Notes: generated by a model from the sequence alone, not told the origin. A stretch of 64,000 bases of DNA from Victivallis vadensis (GCF_003096415.1 NZ_QEKH01000020.1:1-64000); one strand, 5' to 3'; positions 16,981 to 25,463 are shown, counted from the stretch's first letter. Numbers and translations: made by a program.

Positions 16981-18138
16981 TCACATTTCATCGAGCAATT
17001 CAAGTTTTTCCTGCAAGTTATTGCCGCTCCGGTAGACATTCAGCCCGGCCCGGCCGCAGGAACCGTTGGCCCGCACCACCGTGATGCCGCCGCTGTGGGC
17101 AGGAGGCATCGGAAAACGGCCCATGTCGATTCCGGCCCGCAGAATCGTCTCGCCCGTCACGCAGTAGGAGAGCACCTCCCCTTTCAGGCGGCTGAAAGGC
17201 TTGTTGAAGCTCGGCACGCCCTGACAGCCGAGATCGGAGGAGTCGCGGATGTAAACGTAATCCGAAAAATTGGGGTTGTCCGTCCAGCCGCCGGTCGGCG
17301 AAGCAGGGCAGCGCAGGATTTTCGGGCGGTCGATGATCGTATCCCGGACGCGTTTGGTGTAGTCGAACGGCCCTTTTCCGCCCAGGTATCCCCCGGCAGT
17401 CAGCAGCCCGAAGCCGATATTGGGATAGGCCAATCCCCCTTCCGACAGCGAACGCGGTTCCCCGCCCGACGCATCGCCGCCGGTCACCGAATTGAAATGG
17501 CCCGGCAGCCTGTCGTTAAAATCATTCACATAAAGCTGAAGCCCGGTGGAAATCTGCTTCTGGTTTCCGACGCAGTTGATCTCCTGCGCCTTGCTTCTGG
17601 CCTTGTTCAGCGCCGGCAGCAGCATCGCCGCCAGAATCGCGATAATGGCTATCACTACGAGCAGTTCAATAAGAGTGAACTGCCTTACATGGCGGTATGC
17701 GGGGGGCGTGTCCGCCGCCCCCCGCGCCCCCTGCGTCCGGCAAGGTGCCGGTGCCGGGTACAGGACGGTCGACAGGCGGAGCAGCGGTCGGACGGCGGGG
17801 AAAGAAGATCCGCAATAACGTGAAGTTGTCTTCCCGCTTTTCTGCGGAAAAACAACTTCACGTTTTTGCTCCGACTTGCCGCTTGCAGAGCATTGGCAAA
17901 GGCGTGAGAGCTTGCCGAAAATAAGAGAGATGTCGGGGAAATTTGGTACGGGGAGAGACGCGGCGCGAACCGCCGCTTTCTCTCCCCCGAACCCCTCTCT
18001 TTTACGCAGAGCGGCATCCGTGGCCTGATTGTATATTTTACAAGTTATGTTCACGAGCAGCTCAATAAGGGTGAACGATCGGGCGTACCGGGCAAAACAA
18101 GCCGGACGGCAGGAGTTTTCATGCGGGGAAATTCTCAT
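16981..18138 (-). CDS. Prepilin-like protein interrupted by an in-frame insert
   Basis: 385 codons. ATG 18138 has an AAAGGATTG site like that of the other prepilin at 21128. Residues 1-29 give a basic leader and FTLIELLV (22-29), the type IV prepilin processing site. The reading then enters 124 residues of basic, cysteine-containing sequence without a membrane helix. A second FTLIELLV (154-161) leads into the complete helix [20 protein letters not shown] and a normal pseudopilin body ending in an H-x9-NG-like motif ([13 protein letters not shown]). No good start codon lies just before the second head. Either the whole 385 aa is made with a displaced pilin domain, or this is a disrupted gene. 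It lies between two glycosidases in one operon. Confidence 0.7.
   Translation of the reverse strand: MRISPHENSCRPACFARYARSFTLIELLVNITCKIYNQATDAALRKREGFGGEKAAVRAASLPVPNFPDISLIFGKLSRLCQCSASGKSEQKREVVFPQKSGKTTSRYCGSSFPAVRPLLRLSTVLYPAPAPCRTQGARGAADTPPAYRHVRQFTLIELLVVIAIIAILAAMLLPALNKARSKAQEINCVGNQKQISTGLQLYVNDFNDRLPGHFNSVTGGDASGGEPRSLSEGGLAYPNIGFGLLTAGGYLGGKGPFDYTKRVRDTIIDRPKILRCPASPTGGWTDNPNFSDYVYIRDSSDLGCQGVPSFNKPFSRLKGEVLSYCVTGETILRAGIDMGRFPMPPAHSGGITVVRANGSCGRAGLNVYRSGNNLQEKLELLDEM
17656..18075 (-). repeat. Prepilin-head duplication bounding a 372-bp insert
   Basis: Two 24-bp segments encoding FTLIELLV (18052-18075 and 17656-17679) are direct repeats 396 bp apart, an exact multiple of three. 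They differ at only a few positions. Between them (17680-18051) is sequence unlike a pilin gene. It includes a 13-bp-stem hairpin and a GC-rich stretch (17701-17759) that shares GGCAAGGTGCCG and TGCCGGGT with the mosaic repeats at 4.8 kb and 45.4 kb. The frame stays open throughout on the minus strand. Confidence 0.75.
17817..17864 (+). other. Hairpin with T-run inside the prepilin insert
   Basis: AACGTGAAGTTGT (17817-17829) pairs perfectly with ACAACTTCACGTT (17852-17864), with further partial pairing of TTCCCGC and GCGGAA inside. On the plus strand the stem runs into TTTTTG, like an intrinsic terminator. No plus-strand gene lies upstream, so the structure is antisense to the prepilin frame and seems to belong to the inserted element. 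Confidence 0.6.
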
Positions 18139-18207
18139 TTTTCAATCCTTTCAACTGACATGAAGTTGGAGACAACAGAGTTTGTTTTCGGCCAATCCGC
18201 TGGAATC

Positions 18208-18242
18208 CCGGCGCCGCAGCCGCCTGGTGCGGGGGGCGCCGG
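18208..18242 (-). other. Intercistronic GC hairpin between glycosidase and prepilin
   Basis: CCGGCGCC (18208-18215) and GGCGCCGG (18235-18242) form an 8-bp stem in the 123-bp gap after the first glycosidase stop and before the interrupted prepilin. There is no T-run on the minus strand, so it more likely affects mRNA processing or stability, or causes partial attenuation, than full termination. Confidence 0.45.
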
Positions 18243-18261
18243 ATTCTCCATTCATCGCCGG

Positions 18262-20433
18262 TTAGTTCAATTCGCCCAGCACCACCTGCCACGGGGCAAG
18301 ACGGAAATTTGTTTTCACTCCTTCCGGCGTCAGCGACGCGGCATCGGTCATCGCACCGGGCTTGCCGGAGGCATCCCGCCACTGAAGCTCCGCCGTCGGT
18401 TCGTCGGAGAGGTTCACGGCGGCGACGATCCGGCGCCCGTCCCGCACCGCACTGCGGAAGAACACGTTCAGCGCCGGCTTGCCGTCGGCGGCAGTGAGAG
18501 TGACCGCCGGTTTCACCGCGAACTTCTCCAACTGCCGCGCCACTTTGCCCGCTTCAGCGTCGGCAATCGCCAACCGTTCGACCGATACGGCGGTGTCGTC
18601 GAAAATCGCGGTGTCGCGCTTCTTTCCGTAGGGTGTCAGCTCCGGGAGACCGCCGACCGCCAGCACGCCGCGGTTATCGTGAAATCCCTGCTGCATAAAG
18701 ACCTCCAACCCGGCATACGCCTCATCCGGCAGATAGCGCACATCCGGCAGGATCAGGACTTTCAACTCCGGGAACCGTTCCGCCAGTTCGCCCGACGCCA
18801 GCACCTGATCGGGAATCACCACCGGCTGAAGGCCGGCTGCGGAAACCGCCGCGAAGGTCCGGTTCAAGGTTTCGATCGACTCCTGATTCCAGAGCAGATT
18901 GGCGCGGGAGTACAGAATGCCGACCTCCGGCTCCACCCCGGAAATCGCGGCGACGTCGGGAGCGAGGCGCATCAGGTCCAGCCCGGTGCGCACGTACTCC
19001 TCAGTGGCGCGGGGACGATAGCGGAAAAGGCCGATGAAAAGCGAATTGCGGTTGCTCCCGTCCCAATCCCAGTTCCACGCGACCGAACCGTTCAGCCCGG
19101 TCAGCGCGTCGGTGAAGAACGCAGCCCGCACGAATCCCGCCGGAACCGGATCGACGTTGCGGTCGCGCAGCAGGTGGTGTTCCGAATTGATCAGCGGAGC
19201 CTTGCGGGCGCCGAGCAGCAGCGAACGCGCCACCATCTGGTGCAGGAAGGAGTCCGCCCCCGGCCGGGTGCCGCCGTCGAAGCCGTTCAGTTCACCATTG
19301 CGGGTGAAGTAGTACACATCGACGCCCTGTATCAGGTCATACTGCTTGAAGTTGCGCTGGATCATCTTGGTCCCCTGCGGCTTGCCGGGCAGGTACTCCC
19401 GTGTCATTTTGCCGAGGCTCCCGATCCAGCCGGCCAGCCGGGCGGCGTTGAAATCGGTCCAGTCGTAGAGCCGCGGATCGAATGCGAACGGCACCCGGGG
19501 CGGCGCGAGCACCGGCTTGACCGCCTTGAAATCTGCGTACTCCGTGCCCCACTTCCGGTTCAGGCCGTCGATGGTGCGGTATTTCTCCGTCAGGTACTCC
19601 TGCCACAGCCGGGGCGTATCGACATCCTTGTGCCACAGGAACGCCACCGGTTCGTTGGTCACGCTGACCGACCAGAGCGCCGGCTGCGAAGCCAGCAATG
19701 GCAGAAACTTCCCGTAACACTTCCGCATCAGCTCCTGCGTGGCGGGGCGGTTCAGCCCCACGCGCAGGAAGCCGCCGAGATGGACCTTCGCATCGGGATT
19801 CTTATCGAAAAACCATTGGGGCAGGTAGTGCGGCGAAATCAGCAGATCCATCAGGATGCCGTACTTTTCCGCCTTGCCCGTCAGAGTGCGGAATTCCCGC
19901 TCCCGGCGGTCGTCGTAACGGTTCTCCTCCGGGTAGACGTGGCTCGGCCCGACCTCGGCCTGTATGTAGTTGATGCCGAGTTCCCCCAGGAAGTCGAGGT
20001 CGCTCCACATCCCCCGGAACGCGCCGAAACCGAACAGATAGACCGGCCTCTCCTCGGTCTTTCCATCCGGCCAGACCACGTTCTGCACCAGTTTCGCGCC
20101 GTCGATGCGCGGATATTCCCCCTTTTTCCGCACCGGAACCGGCACAGCGGACGCTTTTCCGGCGGCGATCGCCTGAAGCCGCCGGGTCTCCGCCGCGGCC
20201 ATCTCCTCGACCTCCCGGCGCGCCGGTTCCCGCAGTTCCGGCACGTTGTTATAGAAACTGCCCTCAAGTTGCGACTGAAAGCGGTTGATCAGCAAATGGC
20301 GCATCTTGCCGTAGGCGTCGAGCTTCTTCTCCTCCAGAAACGGCTTCACCTCTTTGCGGTATGCGTCGAGCGCGTCCCCGGCCATCAGCGGCAGCGACGC
20401 CAGCGCGGCGGTAAGCAGCAGAATATGTTTCAT
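18262..20433 (-). CDS. Secreted GH42-like beta-galactosidase family protein
   Basis: 723 aa. The start was set at ATG 20433 (MKHILLLTAALASLPLMAG) because AGGAGA lies 9 nt upstream and a signal peptide follows at once. The catalytic (alpha/beta)8 barrel begins near 130 (LFGFGAFRGMWSDLDFL). Candidate acid/base is E261 (SVTNEPV) and nucleophile E418 (LINSEHH), the usual spacing for clan GH-A. A Rossmann-like trimerisation domain follows (EVGILYSRANLL), then a small beta domain. It lacks the CBM units of its larger paralogue downstream. It is 17 nt after the upstream prepilin stop and so is co-translated with it. Beta-galactosidase activity is the family default and not proven. Confidence 0.8.
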   Translation of the reverse strand: MKHILLLTAALASLPLMAGDALDAYRKEVKPFLEEKKLDAYGKMRHLLINRFQSQLEGSFYNNVPELREPARREVEEMAAAETRRLQAIAAGKASAVPVPVRKKGEYPRIDGAKLVQNVVWPDGKTEERPVYLFGFGAFRGMWSDLDFLGELGINYIQAEVGPSHVYPEENRYDDRREREFRTLTGKAEKYGILMDLLISPHYLPQWFFDKNPDAKVHLGGFLRVGLNRPATQELMRKCYGKFLPLLASQPALWSVSVTNEPVAFLWHKDVDTPRLWQEYLTEKYRTIDGLNRKWGTEYADFKAVKPVLAPPRVPFAFDPRLYDWTDFNAARLAGWIGSLGKMTREYLPGKPQGTKMIQRNFKQYDLIQGVDVYYFTRNGELNGFDGGTRPGADSFLHQMVARSLLLGARKAPLINSEHHLLRDRNVDPVPAGFVRAAFFTDALTGLNGSVAWNWDWDGSNRNSLFIGLFRYRPRATEEYVRTGLDLMRLAPDVAAISGVEPEVGILYSRANLLWNQESIETLNRTFAAVSAAGLQPVVIPDQVLASGELAERFPELKVLILPDVRYLPDEAYAGLEVFMQQGFHDNRGVLAVGGLPELTPYGKKRDTAIFDDTAVSVERLAIADAEAGKVARQLEKFAVKPAVTLTAADGKPALNVFFRSAVRDGRRIVAAVNLSDEPTAELQWRDASGKPGAMTDAASLTPEGVKTNFRLAPWQVVLGELN

Positions 20434-20450
20434 CGTTTGTCTCCTGTATG

Positions 20451-21128
20451 TCAATCGATATTGATTCTGGTCGAATCGGTCACGGAAGTGCGCCTGCCGA
20501 ATTCATAAACATTGAAGTTGGCGGGAAAATTGCCGGTCTGGACCCGGCCGTCCGCGAACAGCACATTCAGCGAACAGGCCGCGTTGTCGAACTTCAATCC
20601 GTTGTGAAGCCAGCGCCAGCCGCCCTTGTAGACCATGTGGTCGCTCATCAGGCCGGTGACCGGAGTCTTCCCCGCCTTGCGCGGCTTGTACTTCTTCGGC
20701 GGGCCGAAAGAGCCGAAATAGGCGTAGCCGATCCCGTTCGCCTGCCGCATATCCGCCGAATCCAGATGCTCCCAATCCCAGCCGCCCCGGCTCAGCAGCC
20801 CCGTTTCCAGCGGGCAGTAAATGATGCCGCGCGTGATGAAGTAAGGTTTGGTGATCCGCAGGAACGGCGCGGCATTCTGGCGGCTCCAGATGTATTCGTA
20901 GCCTTTGGCCTCCTTCCAGACATCGGCGGGCAGGCCGTTGTTCGGAAAATAGTCGCTGAAATCCCCCGCATACATCGTCAGCACGTTTCCCCACGATTTC
21001 AGGTTGTTCACGCACTGGATCATCTTCGCTTTTTCCCGCGCCTTATTCAGCGCCGGCAGCAGCATCGAGGCGAGAATCGCAATAATTGCGATCACTACGA
21101 GCAGCTCAATTAAAGTAAATTTTTTCAT
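20451..21128 (-). CDS. Prepilin-like protein (pseudopilin head, H-x9-DG-type tail)
   Basis: 225 aa. The start [20 protein letters not shown] is a textbook type IV/type II secretion prepilin: a short basic leader, cleavage before the Phe, Glu at mature +5 and a hydrophobic helix to about residue 24 ([14 protein letters not shown] follows). The body is globular, and the C-terminal strand [13 protein letters not shown] fits the processing-associated DG motif of PVC-group pseudopilins. ATG at 21128 has AAAGGATTG upstream. Prepilin peptidase would mature it at the inner membrane. Its place between a regulator and a secreted glycosidase suggests a surface or secretion role tied to glycan use. Confidence 0.85.
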   Translation of the reverse strand: MKKFTLIELLVVIAIIAILASMLLPALNKAREKAKMIQCVNNLKSWGNVLTMYAGDFSDYFPNNGLPADVWKEAKGYEYIWSRQNAAPFLRITKPYFITRGIIYCPLETGLLSRGGWDWEHLDSADMRQANGIGYAYFGSFGPPKKYKPRKAGKTPVTGLMSDHMVYKGGWRWLHNGLKFDNAACSLNVLFADGRVQTGNFPANFNVYEFGRRTSVTDSTRINID

Positions 21129-21163
21129 ACCCCAATCCTTTCAATGTTACGGTTTCATGCCCA

Positions 21164-22276
21164 TCAGCAGGATGCACGTTCGATCAATTCCATCGGCAGT
21201 CGCAGGTGGACGGCAGTATTCAACTCGCCTTTCACCAGCCCGTGCAGCAGCTTCGCGGCCTGGTAGCCGATCTGTTCACGGGCGCTCCGGATCGTGGTCA
21301 GCGGCGGTTCAAGGCGCTGCGCCATCGGCAGGTCGCCGAAGCCGATCAGCACCACATCTTTGCCGATTTCGAGCTTCAACCGCGCCGCCGCCCGGTAGAC
21401 CCCCTGCGCCATGTAATCGTTCATGCAGAACAAACTGACCGGAGTTTCCACCTGCTTCAGGAACGCCCGCGCCATATCCGCCGGCCGCTCCAGCTTGCTC
21501 TCCATCGGCCACGACTCCGGGTTGCTGCCGTAGGCCTCGAAATCGACCGTGTAGGCTGCGACCTCCTCATCGAACCCCGCCTCGGTCATCGCCCGGCAAT
21601 ACGCATTGTAACGGTCGACCGAGCTGGAAGTTTCGCCGCGCGGGCCGAAAAAATAGACCGGGCGATTGTACTTTTCGATCAGGCGGCTGACCGCGACGAA
21701 AGCGCCGCTGTAATCGTCGCCGCAGACGCTGCTGCACTGTACGCCGGGCAATTCGCTCAGCGTCGCCACCGCCACGCCGGAATCCATCAGTTTGTTGATC
21801 ACATCCACATACTCCTCCATAAAGTAAGGGAGCACGAAAATCCCCTGAATCCCGAGTGCGGCGGCATGTTCCAGAGTCCGCAGCATCGGCCCGTGCCCGG
21901 TCGGGCTGGTCAGCAATTGCAGCTTCATGTCGTGTTCGGCAACGTATTGCTTCAGTCCGGTGGTCACACTCGAAATCATCGCATCCGGGTAAGCCGCGTA
22001 GGCGAATGCCAGAGTGATCTGTTCCGGCGCAGAGTGTTCCGCCTCAACCTCGCGCAGTTTCTCCGGGTTTACCTGAAGCCGCTGGTTTCCGCACCGGGTC
22101 AGTACGCCGTCGTCCACCAGGTTGCCGATGATCCGCCGGATCGTGTGGCGGCTGGAGGAGTAATATTCGGCCAGCCGCTGTTCCGACGGCAGAAAGGTTT
22201 CGCCGCGAAAACGTCCGCCGGCCAAATCGGCCAGCACCACTTCCGCGACCCGGCTGCTTTTGCTGTGATATTTCAT
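21164..22276 (-). CDS. GntR-type transcriptional regulator with LacI-like sensor domain
   Basis: 370 aa. The start was set at ATG 22276 (MKYHSKSSRV), with CAGGAG upstream. An N-terminal winged helix (ETFLPSEQRLAEYYSSSRHTIRRIIGNLVDDGVL, read in two parts around residues 27-60) is GntR-type. Residues from about 85 form a periplasmic-binding-protein fold of the LacI/AraR kind: AFAYAAYPDAMI, GIFVLPYFM, FCMNDYMAQGV, VLIGFGDLP. Such regulators release DNA on binding a sugar. It heads the prepilin/glycosidase operon and lies 35 nt from it in the same direction. Tandem 12-bp repeats at its own promoter suggest autoregulation. Confidence 0.9.
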   Translation of the reverse strand: MKYHSKSSRVAEVVLADLAGGRFRGETFLPSEQRLAEYYSSSRHTIRRIIGNLVDDGVLTRCGNQRLQVNPEKLREVEAEHSAPEQITLAFAYAAYPDAMISSVTTGLKQYVAEHDMKLQLLTSPTGHGPMLRTLEHAAALGIQGIFVLPYFMEEYVDVINKLMDSGVAVATLSELPGVQCSSVCGDDYSGAFVAVSRLIEKYNRPVYFFGPRGETSSSVDRYNAYCRAMTEAGFDEEVAAYTVDFEAYGSNPESWPMESKLERPADMARAFLKQVETPVSLFCMNDYMAQGVYRAAARLKLEIGKDVVLIGFGDLPMAQRLEPPLTTIRSAREQIGYQAAKLLHGLVKGELNTAVHLRLPMELIERASC

Positions 22277-22378
22277 TCGGGCATCTCCTGAATCCTGTAT
22301 TGATTTCGCTTTTATTATGGACCGGATTTCACCAAACTCCAAATCATAAAAGCGCAATTTGCGGATAAAGCAGAAAAA

Positions 22379-22409
22379 ATCATAAATTTCGTACCGAATT
22401 TCGTACCAA
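22379..22409 (-). promoter_or_regulatory. Promoter with tandem operator-like repeats upstream of the GntR regulator
   Basis: Two adjacent 12-bp direct repeats, AATTTCGTACCG (22385-22396) and AATTTCGTACCA (22397-22408), differ at the last base. On the minus strand they lie between TATGAT (22379-22384) and TTGGTA (22404-22409), which form a promoter with a long 19-bp spacer. A protein bound here would block the -35 to -10 region, as expected for autoregulation. Confidence 0.5.
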
Positions 22410-22450
22410 ACAAAATACAACATCATTCAAAAACATACCGCAAATACAAC

Positions 22451-22477
22451 AAAAAAGCCGCGGATTTTCGCCGCGGC
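22451..22477 (-). terminator. Intrinsic terminator upstream of the GntR regulator
   Basis: Read on the minus strand: GCCGCGG, a 7-nt loop, CCGCGGC, then TTTTTT. It lies 17 nt past the stop of the lipoprotein gene that ends at 22494 and insulates the regulator/glycosidase operon from it. Confidence 0.85.
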
Positions 22478-22493
22478 CATCAGGACCGGTCCG

Positions 22494-23516
22494 TTATTGC
22501 TTCTCTTTCAGTACGTATTTCATCTTTTCCCGGTCAAACGCCAGCTTCTCCTTGTTTGCAGTCACATAGTTCAACATTTCAGCCGGATTGTAAGCCCGCC
22601 CCAGCAATACGGAAAGCGGAGCGGCCATCTGTTCGCGCATATATCCCAACTCTCTCTCCCGTGAGGTCAACAAACTGAGCAAAGCCGTCAGAGCTTCGAT
22701 ATTCCCCTGCTCCGCGGCATACAAGGCATACCGGCTCCGGGAATGCACCTGATCAAACTGATGACTCTCCCACGCCTGTCTGGTGATATCAGCCTGGTCG
22801 ATGTCCGGAAAATGCCGGATGGAACGGTACATTTCGCTGGTATTCGGATAGGTGATAAAAAGATCCACCACCTCCTCGCGTTCTTCCGGCGTGCGGGCGA
22901 TCTGAGCAATGACGGTCTCCATCTTCTCCCGCCAGAAAATATCCCCCCTGCCCTTCTTGAACAGTTCAATGATTTTCGGCCTCGCCTCGGCGACCCAGCC
23001 GTTTTCGACCACCAGCTTGGCCAACGCGCCGTCGCCGGCATCCAGGTTCTCAATGATCAACTGCTTGTCGGAAGGCAGGATCAACTTCGGCAATGCGTAA
23101 CCGAAATGATAATAGCTCCGCTGCGACAGGTAAGGCAGCAGAATCTTCAGATGCCCCGGACCGATTTTTTCGAGCATCGCCACCTGCGGATCCTCCGGCT
23201 TGAACGAATTCTGATCTTTTGTCGCCTCCAGAATCGCCCCCACATATGCCCGTATCTCGGCATCGGTCGGTTTATCCGGCAACGGTTTGATCTTCGCCAG
23301 CACTTCCGGATCGGCCACCCGCTCGACAAACCCGTCGGAACGCGCTTTCGGCTTCACCAGAAGCTTATCCAACTTCCCGTCCATCTTTTGCAGGCTCTGC
23401 TTCAAGGTTGCAATCTCCTCCGAAAGCCGTTTCAGCTCCGGTGACGGTTCCGGTTCCACGCTGGAACATCCGGCCAGCAACAGGCTTCCGGCCGCCAACA
23501 TCACCCCATACCTCAT
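22494..23516 (-). CDS. Lipoprotein with N-terminal coiled coil, unknown function
   Basis: 340 aa. A type II signal peptide ends in the lipobox LLAGC (Cys 16 or 17), so the mature protein is lipid-anchored. Residues about 28-60 (ELKRLSEEIATLKQSLQK and on) form a short coiled coil. The rest is helical, with the phrase IARTPEEREEVVDLF and the tail PAEMLNYVTANKEKLAFD. The upstream broken gene has matching phrases (IGRTPEERAELTAVF, SAAMLEYVMANRAGLRFD), so the two are tandem paralogues. ATG at 23516 overlaps the stop of the upstream gene (ATGA). No known family was recognised. Confidence 0.75.
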   Translation of the reverse strand: MRYGVMLAAGSLLLAGCSSVEPEPSPELKRLSEEIATLKQSLQKMDGKLDKLLVKPKARSDGFVERVADPEVLAKIKPLPDKPTDAEIRAYVGAILEATKDQNSFKPEDPQVAMLEKIGPGHLKILLPYLSQRSYYHFGYALPKLILPSDKQLIIENLDAGDGALAKLVVENGWVAEARPKIIELFKKGRGDIFWREKMETVIAQIARTPEEREEVVDLFITYPNTSEMYRSIRHFPDIDQADITRQAWESHQFDQVHSRSRYALYAAEQGNIEALTALLSLLTSRERELGYMREQMAAPLSVLLGRAYNPAEMLNYVTANKEKLAFDREKMKYVLKEKQ

Positions 23517-24267
23517 TTTCCCTCCTCCCGTTTCAATACATAGCGCCTTTCAACGGCATCGAACCTCAGTCCGGCCCGGTTTGCCATCACATATTCCAGC
23601 ATCGCCGCCGAATCGAACGGCATGTGCAGCAGCCGCGTCAGTTCTTCGCGCGCAAACTCCCCGCCGACAAAATCCAGCATACAATGATACTTTTCTTCCT
23701 CCTTCAACAGATAAATCAAAGAATCGACCCGTCCGTAACGCGCCGCATGGAACTCGAAAACCGCACGGGAAAAGGACATCTCATCCCGATGGTTGTCGCA
23801 CGCTTTCCAGATGATCTCCTTCGCGTCGCCCTCCGGAAAACCTTCCATGGCGGGAAACATCTTTCCGGTCATCGGGCTTTCCAGAAAAACCGCCGTCAGT
23901 TCGGCCCGTTCCTCTGGTGTGCGGCCGATCTGCCCCACCGCCTCCGGCACCCGTTCCGCCCCGTTCGCCCCGCCGTTTTTCAACAACTGCACGATTTCGG
24001 GATCCGGCGCAATAAGTCAACCTGCGGGTCTTGGGAACCGAATACACGCTGCCCCCGGCTTGCCTCTTCAATTTCCGCCAGATATTCACTGATCTGCCGA
24101 TCGGTCGGCTTCTCCGGCAGAACGCTGATCCCCGACAATTTTTTCAGGTCAGGATTCGGCAGATATGGAGATGACCTTCTCCAATTCTCACGGCTCCCTG
24201 CCGGCCCTCCGGTACAACCTGCCAGCACACTGAGCACGGCCACGACGGCCAACTCCGCGATTTTCAT
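23513..24267 (-). pseudogene. Lipoprotein paralogue broken by deletion and frameshift
   Basis: The 5' part, from ATG 24267, encodes MKIAELAVVAVLSVLAGC, a clear lipoprotein signal, and about 95 residues (through SQDPQVDLLRRIP) that align with SFKPEDPQVAMLEKIG of the downstream paralogue, then a premature TGA. From about 24000 a different frame resumes with PEIVQLLKNGG and continues in good homology to the stop at 23513. Compared with the intact paralogue about 60-70 residues are missing at the junction (near 24000-24015), so one deletion that is not a multiple of three explains both the gap and the frameshift. The downstream part can be read from a GTG at 23992, but without a signal peptide. 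Confidence 0.75.
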
Positions 24268-24307
24268 CTTTCCACCCCAACTGCCAATGGTATGATCTTT
24301 GCAATAC

Positions 24308-24336
24308 ATTATACCACAAATCAACATGGATGACAA
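24308..24336 (-). promoter_or_regulatory. Promoter of the lipoprotein pair
   Basis: Minus strand TTGTCA (24331-24336), a 17-bp spacer and TATAAT (24308-24313). Transcription would start about 30-35 nt before the ATG at 24267. The near-consensus promoter remains intact although the first gene is broken. Confidence 0.7.
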
Positions 24337-24360
24337 CAGCGGGAGCGATTATTTATTCAT

Positions 24361-24386
24361 AATTCTCCGGCAGTTCCCGGAGAATT
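24361..24386 (-). terminator. Hairpin downstream of the amidase operon
   Basis: AATTCTCCGG (24361-24370) and CCGGAGAATT (24377-24386) form a perfect 10-bp stem with a 6-nt loop. On the minus strand it is followed by AT-rich ATGAATAAATAAT rather than a clean T-run. It is about 100 nt past the amidase stop and is the only terminator candidate before the next promoter. Confidence 0.5.
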
Positions 24387-24488
24387 GCGCGGATTCTTCC
24401 TGCCACCGAAACTTCAAAGCTGATCAATGACGGTCTGAATCAACCGATTATCTGCCGGCCTGAGATGCATACCCAGCATTACCCGGCA

Positions 24489-25457
24489 TTATTTCGACAG
24501 CGAACGGTGGTAGTTCAGGATGCCCTCGGCGAGGCCGCGGGCGAGCTTTTCGATGTAGGCGGCGCTGCCGAGGTTGCGCTCTTCGGCGGCGTTCGAGATG
24601 AAACCGATTTCGACCAGTGCTCCGGGGCAGCGGATATCGCGCAGCACCTGAAAGCGCGCCCGCTTCACCCCGCGGTCCGCCGCTTTGGTCCGGGAAAGCA
24701 TCGAACGCTGCAGGTTCCACGCGAGGATGATGTTATTGGAATCATACCGGTTGCCGTTATAGGTGCGCGCATCCGCCTTGGTGCTGTTGCTGGACGGTGC
24801 TCCTGCCGGAGTCATGCAGTAAGTCTCGATCCCGGAAACCGAGCGATCCCCGGCTGAATTCACGTGCAGCGAAATAAACAGGTCCGATCTGGTCGACGCC
24901 TGAAGCGCCGCCCGCCGCTCCAGCGACAGGAACACATCGGAATTGCGGCTCATCACCACCTTGTACCCGCAGCTGCGCAGGATCGCGGCCAACCGCCGCC
25001 CCAGCCGGAGCGTGATGTTTTTCTCCTGTGAAAACTTCCCCGCCGCCCCCTGGTCTTTGCCGCCATGCCCGCAATCGAGGAAAATCGTGCCGACCGGATG
25101 CTTATAAGCTCTTTTCGATCCGAGCAGCGGCGTGAAGGTCTTGGTGTAGTCGGTCCGGCTCACATAAGTCGCGCCGCCCTTCATGACCGGAGAAAAGCAC
25201 TGGTTGACCCGCACGCCGTTCAGGAACATATAACGCTTGTCCGGGTAAAGCACCATGCGGCTGCCGTTCCCGGTCACGTCGTAACGCCCCTTGCCCACGC
25301 GCAACTGCAACCCGAACTGCCGGGTCATGTCGTACAAATTGGAATACGCCCGCCCGTATGCCCAGGCGGTACGGATGCTAGGAGCAGCGGCGGCCAGTTC
25401 CGCCCCCGCGGCCAGAACCAATAAAACCCATGTGAGAAAAATCCGGAATCGCTTCAT
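24489..25457 (-). CDS. N-acetylmuramoyl-L-alanine amidase (Amidase_3)
   Basis: 322 aa from ATG 25457; a GTG one codon earlier is also possible. A signal peptide (FLTWVLLVLAAGAELAAA) sends it to the periplasm, where it would cut the amide bond between MurNAc and the stem peptide. A short N-terminal beta domain (about 28-120) precedes the zinc amidase domain. Ligands are H in LDCGHGGKDQGA (about 131), E in SQEKNITLRLG (about 145) and H in FISLHVNSA (about 198); the catalytic Glu is in ALVEIGFISN. There are no SPOR or LysM repeats. It begins right after the thiD stop, so the pair is co-transcribed, although their functions are unrelated. Confidence 0.9.
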   Translation of the reverse strand: MKRFRIFLTWVLLVLAAGAELAAAAPSIRTAWAYGRAYSNLYDMTRQFGLQLRVGKGRYDVTGNGSRMVLYPDKRYMFLNGVRVNQCFSPVMKGGATYVSRTDYTKTFTPLLGSKRAYKHPVGTIFLDCGHGGKDQGAAGKFSQEKNITLRLGRRLAAILRSCGYKVVMSRNSDVFLSLERRAALQASTRSDLFISLHVNSAGDRSVSGIETYCMTPAGAPSSNSTKADARTYNGNRYDSNNIILAWNLQRSMLSRTKAADRGVKRARFQVLRDIRCPGALVEIGFISNAAEERNLGSAAYIEKLARGLAEGILNYHRSLSK

Positions 25458-25463
25458 CACTCG

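Noticed and set aside
17680-18051. Insert in the prepilin gene as an intein or group I/II intron
   Set aside because: It is only 124 codons, lacks intein splice-junction residues (no Cys/Ser start and His-Asn end at the borders), and no intron core or reverse transcriptase was seen.
23513-23992. Independent small gene after the frameshift in the lipoprotein pseudogene
   Set aside because: Its only start is a GTG inside homologous sequence without a ribosome binding site, and it lacks the signal peptide its paralogue has. It reads as the 3' part of the broken gene.
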